DNA of 64,000 nt from Caenorhabditis remanei (lineage: Eukaryota > Nematoda > Chromadorea > Rhabditida > Rhabditidae). Shown here piece after piece: positions 22,021 to 31,983 of this stretch. The notes beneath the pieces were generated by a model that was given only the letters and a program-made list of their open reading frames with translations, did no database searches and had not been told where the DNA came from. The first letter of the stretch is position 1. Each line of letters opens with the position of its first letter. The stretch is from the NCBI RefSeq assembly GCF_010183535.1, contig NC_071329.1, positions 5,952,001-6,016,000 of the forward strand. The letters run 5' to 3'. The position numbers were made by a program, and so were the translations under genes.

Positions 22021-22195
22021 CGCCGAGAGCTTTCATTTGAGTATAATCAAGGTACGGTTCTTATCAAGTTAGGTCTCGACGCGAAAGTACGGTATCTGAA
22101 GGGTGCAGGGGTACTGTAGCATTTCGTGGTGAGACCCAATTCAGTCAGAACCTTTTCATGATTATACTCATTTTGAAGAGCTCGACGAGCTGAAC
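22021..22195. repeat. Foldback repeat family F1, copy 1 (5' flank of PDZ gene)
   Basis: Inverted repeat with ends GAGAGCTTTCATTTGAGTAT and ATACTCATTTTGAAGAGCTC; inner arms carry AGGTCTCGACGCGAAAGTAC and TTTCGTGGTGAGACCCAATT. First of at least six copies within ~4.2 kb. Confidence 0.75.
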
Positions 22196-22426
22196 ACAAT
22201 GGTAATACTGACTTTAGGTCTCACAACGAAATCCACAATTTTTCTGTTTTCCGTGTGTGTAGCTCGTCTCAAAAACACGAGAAAAACATCTGTATCAAAT
22301 GTGCCTCTTCAGTTTTATGTATTTTCGAAACATATAAATCACATAAACCACACACATGTCTAACCTAACCCCCTTTCTTTCCACATTTTCTTCCATTTTT
22401 CTGATATTTCTGCCTCGTCCAAAATC

Positions 22427-25400
22427 ATGTCTCTGTTAGTTTTTTCCACAACTGGCTCTGTACCAACTCAAGAAAGTTTTAGCCATCTCAGAATGACGTA
22501 CGAAACCATTTCGGTTCGTATGAACCGCTCGGATCGCAATATTCGATGGGGATTCTCTGTTCGTCAGCAAGCCGATGGTCTCATTATTGATCGGGTAGGT
22601 CAGAATTAAGTCAGAAAAAAACAAAAAAGATAAGCCCAATGCGGGGCTCGAACCCGCGACAACCAGATTAAGAGTCTGGTGCTCTACCGACTGAGCTAAC
22701 CGGGCGGCGATAGACTTTGGGTGTGAGGCGAAATAAAAACGTGTTGTTGGGTGGAAAAGAAGGAGAGGGGCAGAGAGAGAGAGCGTGGTGAGGGGGTGCC
22801 CTTTCATGTGACATTTGGAGGACATTTTTGACATTCGATGGGGGAAAAACGACGATTTTTCCTATAACAACTGAAAATACTAGTTTCTAGGCTATCAGAT
22901 TCGGAAATTGTTAAAGAAAAAGATTTTTCCCACTTTTTGTCATTTTTTCAAAGAAACAAAAATGACCATCGTGTTTAGCTGGTCAAGAGCTTTGAAATGA
23001 GTATAATCACGGTTTGGTTTTAACCTAATCAGGTCTCACCACGAAATGTTACAGTACCCCTTTTCGGGGTACTGTAGCACTGACAACTGTAATTTCGTGG
23101 TGAGACCCAACTTGCTCCGAACCCTATCATGATTATACTCTTTCCAAAGCTCTCAACACGCTGATTCCAAATATTTAATTCAATTCGTTCTAGCATCCCT
23201 ATCATCAATTTTTAAGTACAACGGACACCCCATGCACTTCCTCCAACCTATTTATCACACCAAAAACCTGAGTATTTCTCTGCGTCTCTCACCACTAACC
23301 CACTTTTTTCTCTTCCTCCCACGCTTCTGTTCTGTTGATGAACGGGTCCCCAGACACAAGTTTTAGCGAAGAGAATGAGAAGAAGATAAGAAAAATCGGG
23401 AAATGAGCAAAGATTAGAGAGGACAAGTGATAACATGTGATAACCAAAAATGCTTTTCAAATTTTGAAAATGAAGATTTCAGGTCGAAGCTGAATCCCTT
23501 TCCGACAAGGCAGGCGTCAAGCACAATGATAAAGTTGATCAGGTACAGTAACCCAGCTACAGTAATCCATCTCAATTTTATTGTTTCCAGATTAACGGTC
23601 GTTCAACACGTGGATTGGATGCCTCTACCGCTAACAGACTTATTGATGATTCCTTCAATGAGGTTCGGCTTTCTTTGCAGAGGTAAGATTTTTTTTGAAA
23701 AAATTTTGAAAAAAAAAAACAGAAATTTCAGTCCAGATTCAGATTCGGCGCGTTAAGAGCTTTCAGAAAAGTATAATCATGTCATGTTTTGAAGCAAGTC
23801 GGGTCTCAGCGCGAAAACTACAGTAATCCACCAGGACTACTGTAGTTTTCGCGTCGAGACCCAATTTTTTTCAACCCCCCGCATGATTATACTTTTCTGA
23901 AAGCTCTCAATGAGCTGAATAAAGTTATCATAGTTAAAAACAAAACTACTGTGCTTTAGATCGGTTTTTCTGGGTCTCACAACGAAAATACGGTAGCTTT
24001 CTAATTTCGTGGTGAGACCCTCAAAAATGAAATTGTTGTAAACCGATTCTTGAGGAAATTATACAATTTGGTGAGTTTCGGATTATTTTTCTATATGAAA
24101 AACCATCTGAGCTGAGCTCTTCAAAATGAGTTGATTTATGATCGAGTTTTCAAAATTTTCAAATTTTGGGTCTCGCCACGAAAACCTCAAGTTTAGTCAA
24201 AACTCTTCATGATTATACTTATTTTGAAGCTCTTTTCACGCTCAATTCAACTACAGTAACCCCATCTTTTAAAACTTCCAGATTCGTCACCTCACACACC
24301 TGTTTGCCATGGACCCTCAACGAGAAGGACAACAAAATGGTCGTAGAAGACATGAAGCCAGGATTCGGTTCTGGCTTTGGAAGTGGATTCGGTGGAAATT
24401 CTTCGTTCAATCAGGTAGGACATCCGGACATGACAGACCCACAGACAGACACTGCTTTCAGAACACATTCGGCTCCCACTTCGGCACCGGATCCGGCGTG
24501 AACCGTAACATTACCAACACCAATACAAGCAGCAGTAACCATCAGAGGTGGGAGGATGCTGTTGGGTTTTAGAGAATAATTAAGAGAATTAGGCGCTAAA
24601 TTTTATATATTATCGTGTAGTGTGTACTGTATAGTGTAAATTTGACATTTTTGCGAAATGAATAGTTAAATTTTTCCAGTTTTTGATTTGAGGGAGCTGT
24701 AGTTAGATTCAGCACACCGAGAGCTTTCAGGAAAGTATAATCATGGCATAGTTCGGATGGGGTTGGGTCTCGCAGCGAAGAGGGAAAACGGGGTACTGTA
24801 GCATTTCGCGGCGAGACCCAATGTGAGCAAAAATGTGGCATGATTATACTCGTTTGAAAGCTCTTAAAGAGCTAAATACAAAAAAGTAGTTGAAATTGAG
24901 ATATTGTAAAATCTAACAAAGTTATGCACGTTTCCTAGAAAGTTCGCCATAGGCACTAGGCGTTTCTAAACTAAACATGCGTGCCAAGAAAGCTCTTAGA
25001 AAAGTAGGTTCGATGAAATTGGGTCTCACCACGAAGTGCTACAGTACCATCTTTGATAGCTACCGTAATTCCGTGACAAGACTCAATTTGGTCGAAATCT
25101 GAACGTGGATGGGTCTCGCCGCGAAAGTACCGTACCTCACCTTCCCTAATTTCCAGCTCGACCTTCCACTCCTCCTCCCACAACACTTCTGGAAACTTCG
25201 GAGGAGCCGGTGGTTTCTCTCCATCCTCTCACCACAACATCCCAATTCGTCACTCCCCAGCACCACCATTCAGCCATAACTTGGCCAGCAACAACTCCTA
25301 TTCCTCCAACATCAAAAAATCAACAGACAACAATATTCTGCCGGGAAGTGCCACGTATAACCCAGGCTCTGGTTCCAACTATAATTCGACTCCAGCAGGA

Positions 25401-26788
25401 TTTGGAGCCTCATCCGGCGGGTACAAGGGAGGATACTCGAATGGAGCAATTCCAGCTCCAGCTCCAACTCAAGCACCACCATCAACCTATAGGTAAGTTA
25501 GACGGATATTCAGACAGACACCCCTAAATTCCAGCTACAACAACGGTGCAACCAACCAAAGTTACGGACAAGGAGCCGGCGGAACCCCACTCAACCAGCT
25601 GACATTTATCAACACCGCTCCAGCGCCAGGAGGAGGAATCGGAGCTCAAGGAGGGCTCTCCCCATCGAAAGTTTTCTATCACTCGCCATCGGGTCGCAAC
25701 AGAAATGATTTGTCGCCCGGGGCGTCGGTTCATCATTTGCAGTACAACTCACCGATGAACCTCTATTCGTCGGAGGCAACCGCCGAACAACTTTATCAAC
25801 AGACCGGATTGACACCAGAGTAAGTGTAGGGGGTCTCGGTACGAAAGTACCATAGTCAGCTAATTATAAATAGTCATGGTTATCCTGTTCTGAAAGGTCG
25901 CAATGCGCTGAAATCAGATAACTGATTAGTAATCCGATTTGAGTCTATTCTGAAAGAGTTAGGCTTTGCTTTTCTGAAGGTATTCAATTTTACCTGAATG
26001 AAGTCGTAAATTCTTTGTAGCTCACTGCAAGTCCTTGAACACCTAATTTTCAATTTCAACTCAATACGGGTTTTTAGAAAAGTATAATCATGCACTACAT
26101 GGACAGAAGTCGGGATTTTGGTACAGTAATACCGTACACTTGTCGAAAGACCGAAATTGATAAGAATGTCATGATTATACTTATCTGAAAGCTCTCGTTA
26201 CGCTTACTAAGGTCACCGAGTCAGTGCGGAGTTATGGGACATGACCTATATTGTTGTAAAGCTGAAAAAACGCTGATTCCAAATATATAATCAGTTTTTG
26301 CTCTCGAGGCCTCGAGTTAATGCGAAAATAGAATAAATTTGGCAATTTTAAATCCTCTTGAAAATTAGCAAATCCACCAAACCACTTCGTGTAATTAATT
26401 TTTCGAACGCTCTCAATGTGCTGGGCTCAATTTTCTCTATAATAATCCAAAAATAATTGCTTTCAGAGGACCAGTACCACACGACAAAACCCCAGCCTAC
26501 CTGACCTCGGAGACCAGAAAGGTAACAAGCTGCAGATGCTGAAATAACTCCAAACTCATAAATACAGAAAGTAGTTAGGTCTCCCATAACCTAGTCAACT
26601 AGTCTCTCTCTCCATGAAACTAAGCTCGTCTCGTCATTCAGTTCATCTAACCTCTCGTCCCACTCACCTCCTCAATATTTCAGTTGATTGAAGAAGAAGC
26701 ACGTGGTCGATTCCAACGTGGCAAGTCACCATCCAGCCAATCCTCATGCTTCAAACGAATTGCTCACGCTGTTGGAGCGGATCATTAA
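22427..26788 (+). CDS. PDZ protein with ZASP-like (ZM) motif, ALP/ZASP family without LIM domains
   Basis: Nine exons (22427-22594, 23483-23542, 23591-23682, 24282-24414, 24462-24547, 25157-25492, 25535-25819, 26467-26521, 26684-26788) give 439 aa with consistent phases. Residues ~23-110 are a PDZ domain: the carboxylate-binding loop reads IRWGFSVRQQADG, followed by AGVKHNDKVDQINGRS and RLIDDSFNEVRLSLQR. Next comes a Gly/Ser/Asn-rich linker, then LQYNSPMNLYSSEATAEQLY (about 355-375), a ZM motif of the ALP/ZASP family that binds alpha-actinin rod in its relatives. The C-terminus has PAYLTSETRKLIEEEARGRF. There is no LIM domain, as in fly Zasp66. Expected role: scaffold at muscle dense bodies/Z-disc equivalents. 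Introns host an antisense tRNA and foldback repeats. An upstream alternative first exon cannot be excluded. Confidence 0.88.
22633..22705 (-). tRNA. tRNA-Lys(CUU), antisense in intron 1 of the PDZ gene
   Basis: Read on the minus strand the gene begins GCCCGGTTAGCTCAGTCGGT and folds as a cloverleaf: acceptor GCCCGGT/ATTGGGC with two G-U pairs, A box TAGCTCAGTCGG, anticodon loop ACTCTTAAT (CTT), B box GGTTCGAGCC in a GCGGG/CCCGC stem. No intron. The base at the discriminator position is T, which is unusual for a lysine tRNA, so functional status is probable rather than certain. Confidence 0.93.
22977..23165. repeat. Foldback repeat family F1, copy 2 (PDZ intron 1)
   Basis: Ends AGCTTTGAAATGAGTATAAT and ATTATACTCTTTCCAAAGCT; inner arms GGTCTCACCACGAAATG and CGTGGTGAGACCCAAC around ACAGTACCCC. 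Confidence 0.75.
23748..23920. repeat. Foldback repeat family F1, copy 3 (PDZ intron 3)
   Basis: Best-paired copy: GAGCTTTCAGAAAAGTATAA at the left is the complement of TTATACTTTTCTGAAAGCTC at the right; inner arms GGGTCTCAGCGCGAAAACTA and its mirror. Confidence 0.8.
24105..24245. repeat. Foldback repeat family F1, copy 4 (PDZ intron 3, degenerate)
   Basis: Left arm AGCTCTTCAAAATGAGTT is degraded; right arm CATGATTATACTTATTTTGA and GAAGCTC are clear, with GGGTCTCGCCACGAAAAC at the centre. Confidence 0.6.
24713..24880. repeat. Foldback repeat family F1, copy 5 (PDZ intron 5)
   Basis: Ends GAGAGCTTTCAGGAAAGTAT and ATACTCGTTTGAAAGCTCTT; inner GGGTCTCGCAGCGAAG and TTTCGCGGCGAGACCCAA. Confidence 0.75.
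26060..26210. repeat. Foldback repeat family F1, copy 6 (PDZ intron 7)
   Basis: Arms TTTTAGAAAAGTATAATCAT and ATGATTATACTTATCTGAAA remain complementary, while the GGTCTC core has been lost. Confidence 0.65.
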
Positions 26789-27884
26789 GTGCATTAAAGA
26801 CGATATTTTGCCATTGATTTGAATATTCAAACAAATCGCTAGATTTTGTTACTTTTGAATCCCACTATACTTTTATCTTGAAAATTTTTATTTTGTCGTA
26901 TCTTGCCTTGAATTCTGTAATTTTGGTGCTTTGTTTTCTTTTAACTCTTCAGAAAAAGGAGCGTATTTTTCAGTGACTGAAATATATTTTTTGTTTTATA
27001 AAAAGATATTTGAATCAATAAATTTTGGAGTATTTTTCAATTTTGTACAAATTTAATCAGTTGTCTGTCAGTGTCGGTGTTGTGTCCAGATGCCCATATG
27101 TCTTGTGATTATTTTTCGGTACTTGAACACGTGCCCATTTTAGAGTTGCGCGGAATTCCGACTTCCGACTTCCGGATAAGGTATTTTACTTCCGACTTCC
27201 ATCATTTCACGACGGTGGAATTTGGGAAGAGTTAATTTGTCAGAAATTCAAGGAAAAATGGTTTAAAAGGACAGAAAATATGCTTTTCTTCAGCCAAAAA
27301 CTAATTTTCCACTGATTTCTGCGAATTTTATGATATTTTATTTTGAAGTTTTTGAACATTTGCGAAAAATCTACTTCCGACTTCCGCTTTGAAAATTTTA
27401 CTCCCGCCTACCGTTTTAGAAAAAATCTCTTTCACTCAACTCTGGACTACATATCTGAATATCCCGATGTTCACTCGCTAACAGAAATCAGTGGACCAAA
27501 TAATCGTCAACCGTCACACACCTACAAGATGTCCACTCGCGTCCGCTAGTCGTCATGTCTGTCTGCCTGTCTCTCCATGCATCCAGATGTCCACTTGACA
27601 TCATCGAACCAGACATTTGCATCACCATTTCATAAATCACAAATATGTCTTGACCCCCTTTTCCAGAAAACCGATTTCGGACAGAAAGTCAGAAAACCTC
27701 ATTCATCTGGCGACTCATCCCACAAACCAAAGAAATGATAGACCACTAGAAGTGAGAGTTTTCGACAATCGGCTATTATTTTTTTGTGACCAAATTCTGA
27801 TTTCTGCCTATATTTGGTAAGGGGGCATTTTTGATCGATAAGGAAACTGGAGTATGATAAACAACTGGGCGACGAGGAGAGGAG
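26789..27884. other. Intergenic region downstream of the PDZ gene
   Basis: Contains the 3' UTR of the PDZ gene (AATAAA at about 27,016) and a degenerate copy (about 27,143-27,443) of a short MITE whose ends are AGAGTTGCGCGGAATTCC and TCAACTCTG and whose interior is repeated ACTTCCGACTTCC. The remainder is AT-rich without a supported gene. Confidence 0.5.
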
Positions 27885-27892
27885 TATAAATA
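27885..27892 (+). promoter_or_regulatory. TATA box of first P450 gene
   Basis: TATAAATA ~128 bp upstream of the start codon, and ~95 bp before the TTTTCAG at about 27,984 that would be the spliced-leader acceptor. The same word precedes the carboxylesterase and the second P450. Confidence 0.55.
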
Positions 27893-28012
27893 CATTAAAG
27901 TCGGCCAAAAACAGACAACAATTTCTATTCTGGTTCTTTTATGTTTTTCAATTTTCATTTTCATTTTCAGTTTTTTATTTTCAGAAAACAAGGCAAAGAT
28001 CATTCTCCAAAA

Positions 28013-30175
28013 ATGATAATCTTCCTTTCAATTACCACTGCTATAATTGGAATTATAAGGTATAATATCATTCAGATTTCCTCTATCATCAATTTTTTCC
28101 TTTTAGCTTCTACCTCTGGACATGGACCTATTGGAGACGTCGTGGAATCTCGGGTCCCGCCGGGTATCCATTCTTAGGAAGCGCTCTGGAAATGCTATCC
28201 TCTGAAAACCCTCCTTACCTCCAATTGAAAGAATGGACTAAAGAATATGGGCATGTTTACGGTATCACAGAAGGATTATCTAAGACCTTGGTCATCTCGG
28301 ATCCCGATTTAATCCAAGAAGTATTTGTGAAGCAATACGATAATTTCTTCGGGAGAAAACTAAACCCAATCCAAGGAGACCCGGATAAGGATAAGAGAAT
28401 TCACTTGTTCGCTGCTCAGGGGCACAGATGGAAGCGATTGAGAACTATTTCCAGTCCAACTTTCTCAAATAACAGTTTGAGGTTAGTCATGAAACATTTC
28501 TAGTCAACATTTTTGTTTGTTCAGAAAATTAATGACCACCGTAGAGGACAGTGCATTGGAGTTGTTGAGACACATCGAGGACAAGACTGCAGGAGGGAAA
28601 CCGATTGATTTGTTGACGTGAGTGGAGAGAAAAGAGGAGCATGCTAGCATCAATATTTTTTGATTTGATCAAGTAAAATGTTCGATCATCAAATTTTGCT
28701 GGGGAACCTTGAGACTAGTATAATATTTGCAAACAACAAGGGGTTCTAACTTGCTAGTGTTAAATTTTTAGAACGGGTTTCTTATGGCTCGAGCATAGTC
28801 AGAACAAATTATGAAGTTAAAGAACTCTCTAATATTAGGGTTCTAATAACGAAGTTGACTGTAAGTGTCGGTTAACAATGAATACATTTCTGGAGGTGCA
28901 AATTTTTGAGAGATTGGTTCTCACCATGATTTTTTATCCGGAGATAACTAACTAAGCATTCAAGCGAACTCAGGGTTACCTGACTAGACTCAATATTTCT
29001 GAAAGTATGAACAGCCAGCAACCATCTACATACGAACTTGCCACCTATGTATTCCCTAAACACGCTACATTTTCCAGATTCTACCAAGAATTCACTCTCG
29101 ACGTCATCGGTCGTATTGCTATGGGTCAAACCGACTCTCAAATGTTCAAGAATCCAATGCTTCCATATGTCCGTGCGATCTTCGGTGAACCCCGCAAAGC
29201 CATCTTCTTGAGTGGAACAGTTGCTCCATTCACCGGGCCAATTCTCAGAAAAGTGATATTCTCGTTGCCACAAGTCTTCAAAAACCCAGCAGTCCATATC
29301 ATCCGACAAACAATGGAAGCAGTGGAAAACCGAATTGCTCAACGGATGGCCGATGAGAAAGCAGGAATTGAGCCAGGAGAGCCGCAAGACTTCATTGACT
29401 TGTTCTTGGATGCAAAGTCAGATGATCTAGAAATTGAGAATAATGAGGATTTCACAAAGACCGGAATAAAAGTTACAAGACAACTAACCACCGATGAGAT
29501 CGTAGGACAGTGCTTTGTCTTCCTTGTCGCTGGATTCGACACCACTGCCTTGTCCCTTTCTTACTCCTCATTCCTCTTGGCTACTCACCCAGAAATCCAG
29601 AAGAAACTTCGAGAAGAGGTGGATACAGTCTGCAGGGACCCAGAGATCACATTCGATCAACTATCCAAGCTGAAATATTTGGAATGTGTCGTCAAGGAAA
29701 CTTTGAGATTATATCCGCTGGGAGCGCTGTAAGTTTTAGAACACACTCTCAATCTGATAGATTTTTACAAATATTTTCATTTTCCAGTGCCAATTCTCGT
29801 CGTTGTATGCGTGCCACCAAAATCGGTAACTACGAGATCGAGGAGGGTGTTGATGTGATGTGTGACACGTGGACACTCCATTCGGATAAGAAGATTTGGG
29901 GAGAGGATGCAGAGGAGTTTAAACCAGAGAGATGGGAATCCGGCGACGAACACTTCTTCCAAAAAGGCGGTTACATTCCATTCGGTCTTGGTCCCCGTCA
30001 ATGTATCGGAATGCGTTTGGCGTATATGGAGGAGAAGCTTCTTCTCTGCCACATTCTGAGAAAGTACACACTGGAGACATGTCAGAAAACTCAGATTCCA
30101 TTGAAATTAATCGGGTCAAGGACAACACAACCGGAGAGTGTCTGGCTGAATTTGAAGCCAAGGGATGATAATTGA
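28013..30175 (+). CDS. cyp-13A-like: Cytochrome P450, CYP13A-like (CYP3 clan), gene 1
   Basis: Five exons (28013-28059, 28107-28481, 28525-28617, 29078-29728, 29788-30175), 517 aa, the normal length of an intact microsomal P450. An N-terminal hydrophobic anchor (IIFLSITTAIIGIISFYLW) precedes the basic RRRG and a PAGYPFLG hinge. C-helix WKRLRTISSPTFSNNSLR, I-helix AGFDTT, K-helix KETLRLYP, meander KPERW and heme loop FGLGPRQCIG are all present, so it should be an active heme monooxygenase in the ER facing the cytosol. The FYGRK/FFGRKLNPIQGD and [20 protein letters not shown] words fit nematode CYP13A. Substrate is unknown; related enzymes metabolise xenobiotics or lipids. Confidence 0.92.
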
Positions 30176-30518
30176 TTTCACATTTCCATAAAAACAAAAT
30201 GCCTTTATTTTATACGGTAGTTGCCACTTTACTAGATCTCTTGTTGTGTGCCAATAAACTTTGAGAAGACGAAATTATACTTTTAAAGTTTTGTAATGTG
30301 AATAATTTAAAAAACGCATACCGTAATACTTGTAATAGAGGCCTGTTCGCATCGATTCGGTTTCCAAAGGAAATATCAAAAAGCTGATAACTGACAAATC
30401 TAGCTTAATATTCACAAAATATTTCTTTAGTTGAAAATTTTTTATAACTTTAAAGACAGCCGAGATAGGATGCTCCAACCACTCTAAAAACAGATCAACA
30501 CTAAGTACGTGTTTCATC

Positions 30519-31717
30519 ATATAAGACGGTCGAAATTTCAAAATTTCTTGCTCACGAACTTATTTTCTTAAAAATTGAGAAATTTTGTACTAGTACATAT
30601 TTATTTTTAGTTTTAGACTTCGTTCAAAAATGTGTGAAAAATCATGATGTAGAACAAATTTGCTTCACTTCGATCTGTTCACGTCATTTTCTGTTCTTTT
30701 TTTCAAAGTTTGTTCAAAAGTACAGAATCGGTATCAATACCGATTCTGTACCAAGAAATTCCTCCAGATTCGGTATACATACCGATTCTGTACTTTGCAT
30801 AAAAGGTCACGTGAAAAATAGATTTCTCCAAGTTTATTCAAAAGTACAGAATCGGTATCGATACCAATTCTGTACCAAACAACAATTCTGTATAAAAGGT
30901 CACGTGAAATATTGAAAATCCACAGTTTCGATGTGTCAAATTTTATTTATGATATTTTCGTTTACGTGGATTCAAATCTGATGTTCATTGAGTGGTCAAA
31001 ATGACAAAAATGACAATTTTCGATGAATAATCACCTAGATTTTGTTACTCGATTTTGATCAACTTCACATTTTCTTATTCAACAACACAAAAAAGTTTTT
31101 ATTAATGAACATTGCAAAAAACGTTTTAAAGTGTTTCCTTTTAAAGTAAGAAAATGTGAAGTTGATCAAAATCGAGTAACAAAATCTAGGTGATTATTCA
31201 TCGAAAATTGTCATTTTGTCATTTTGACCACTCAATGAACATCAGATTTGAATCCACGTAAACGAAAATATCATAAATAAAATTTGACACATCGAAACTG
31301 TGGATTTTCAATATTTCACGTGACCTTTTATACAGAATTGTTGTTTGGTACAGAATCGGTATCGATACCGATTCTGTACTTTTAAATAAACTTGGAGAAA
31401 TCTATTTTTCACGTGACCTTTTATGCAAAGTACAGAATCGGTATGTATACCGAATCTGGAGGAATTTCTTGGTACAGAATCGGTATTGATACCGATTCTG
31501 TACTTTTGAACAAACTTTGAAAAAAGAACAGAAAATGACGTGAACAGATCAAAGTGGGAAAACTCTGTGCTTCACGTACAACTTTTTCTAGCAATTGCCA
31601 GTTTATTGCATAATCGTTCAAATTCACGGAAATATGGTACTTTCAGTACAGATTATTTACAGAAATCTATTTTTTAATTCGCTAGCAAAAAATTTTGAAA
31701 TTTCAACCGTCTTATAT
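30519..31717. mobile_element. 1.2-kb near-perfect palindromic element
   Basis: Arms of ~550 bp pair around a ~75-bp centre at about 31,075-31,145. Ends read ATATAAGACGGTCGAAATTT and AAATTTCAACCGTCTTATAT. Inside each arm lie smaller palindromes of the form GTACAGAATCGGTAT plus its complement, repeated three times, and CACGTGA words. No open reading frame or transposase; no clear target duplication. It fills most of the gap between P450 gene 1 and the carboxylesterase. Confidence 0.85.
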
Positions 31718-31895
31718 CCTAACTAAATCATAATCATTTCACACAAACTTCCCCAAAAATCAAAATATCAAAATCTCCTTATTTATTTTCTCCTTTCCTC
31801 GAAAGCATTACGAAAGACATGTTTTGTGTCGACGTGCTTTGTGTCCACATGTTTTCCTCTCACCGTCTATTTCTCTTTGTTCTGTCTACCCTCTG

Positions 31896-31903
31896 TATAT
31901 AAG
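31896..31903 (+). promoter_or_regulatory. TATA box of the carboxylesterase gene
   Basis: TATATAAG 81 bp upstream of the initiator ATG, in a pyrimidine-rich promoter; spacing resembles that of the neighbouring P450 genes. Confidence 0.5.
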
Positions 31904-31983
31904 TAGTCTCGATTTTTGTTTAGTTTTACTTTGTATTTCTATTTTTCTCAATTATTTTGAATATCTACCTCTTCTGGTGAATA

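Noticed and set aside
22436..22834. 132-codon minus-strand frame over the tRNA
   Set aside because: It runs through the tRNA-Lys gene and antisense to PDZ exon 1; a shadow frame.
22021..26210. CRISPR-like array interpretation of the repeated GGGTCTC/CGAAA units
   Set aside because: Units are inverted repeats at irregular spacing inside eukaryotic introns; not a CRISPR array.
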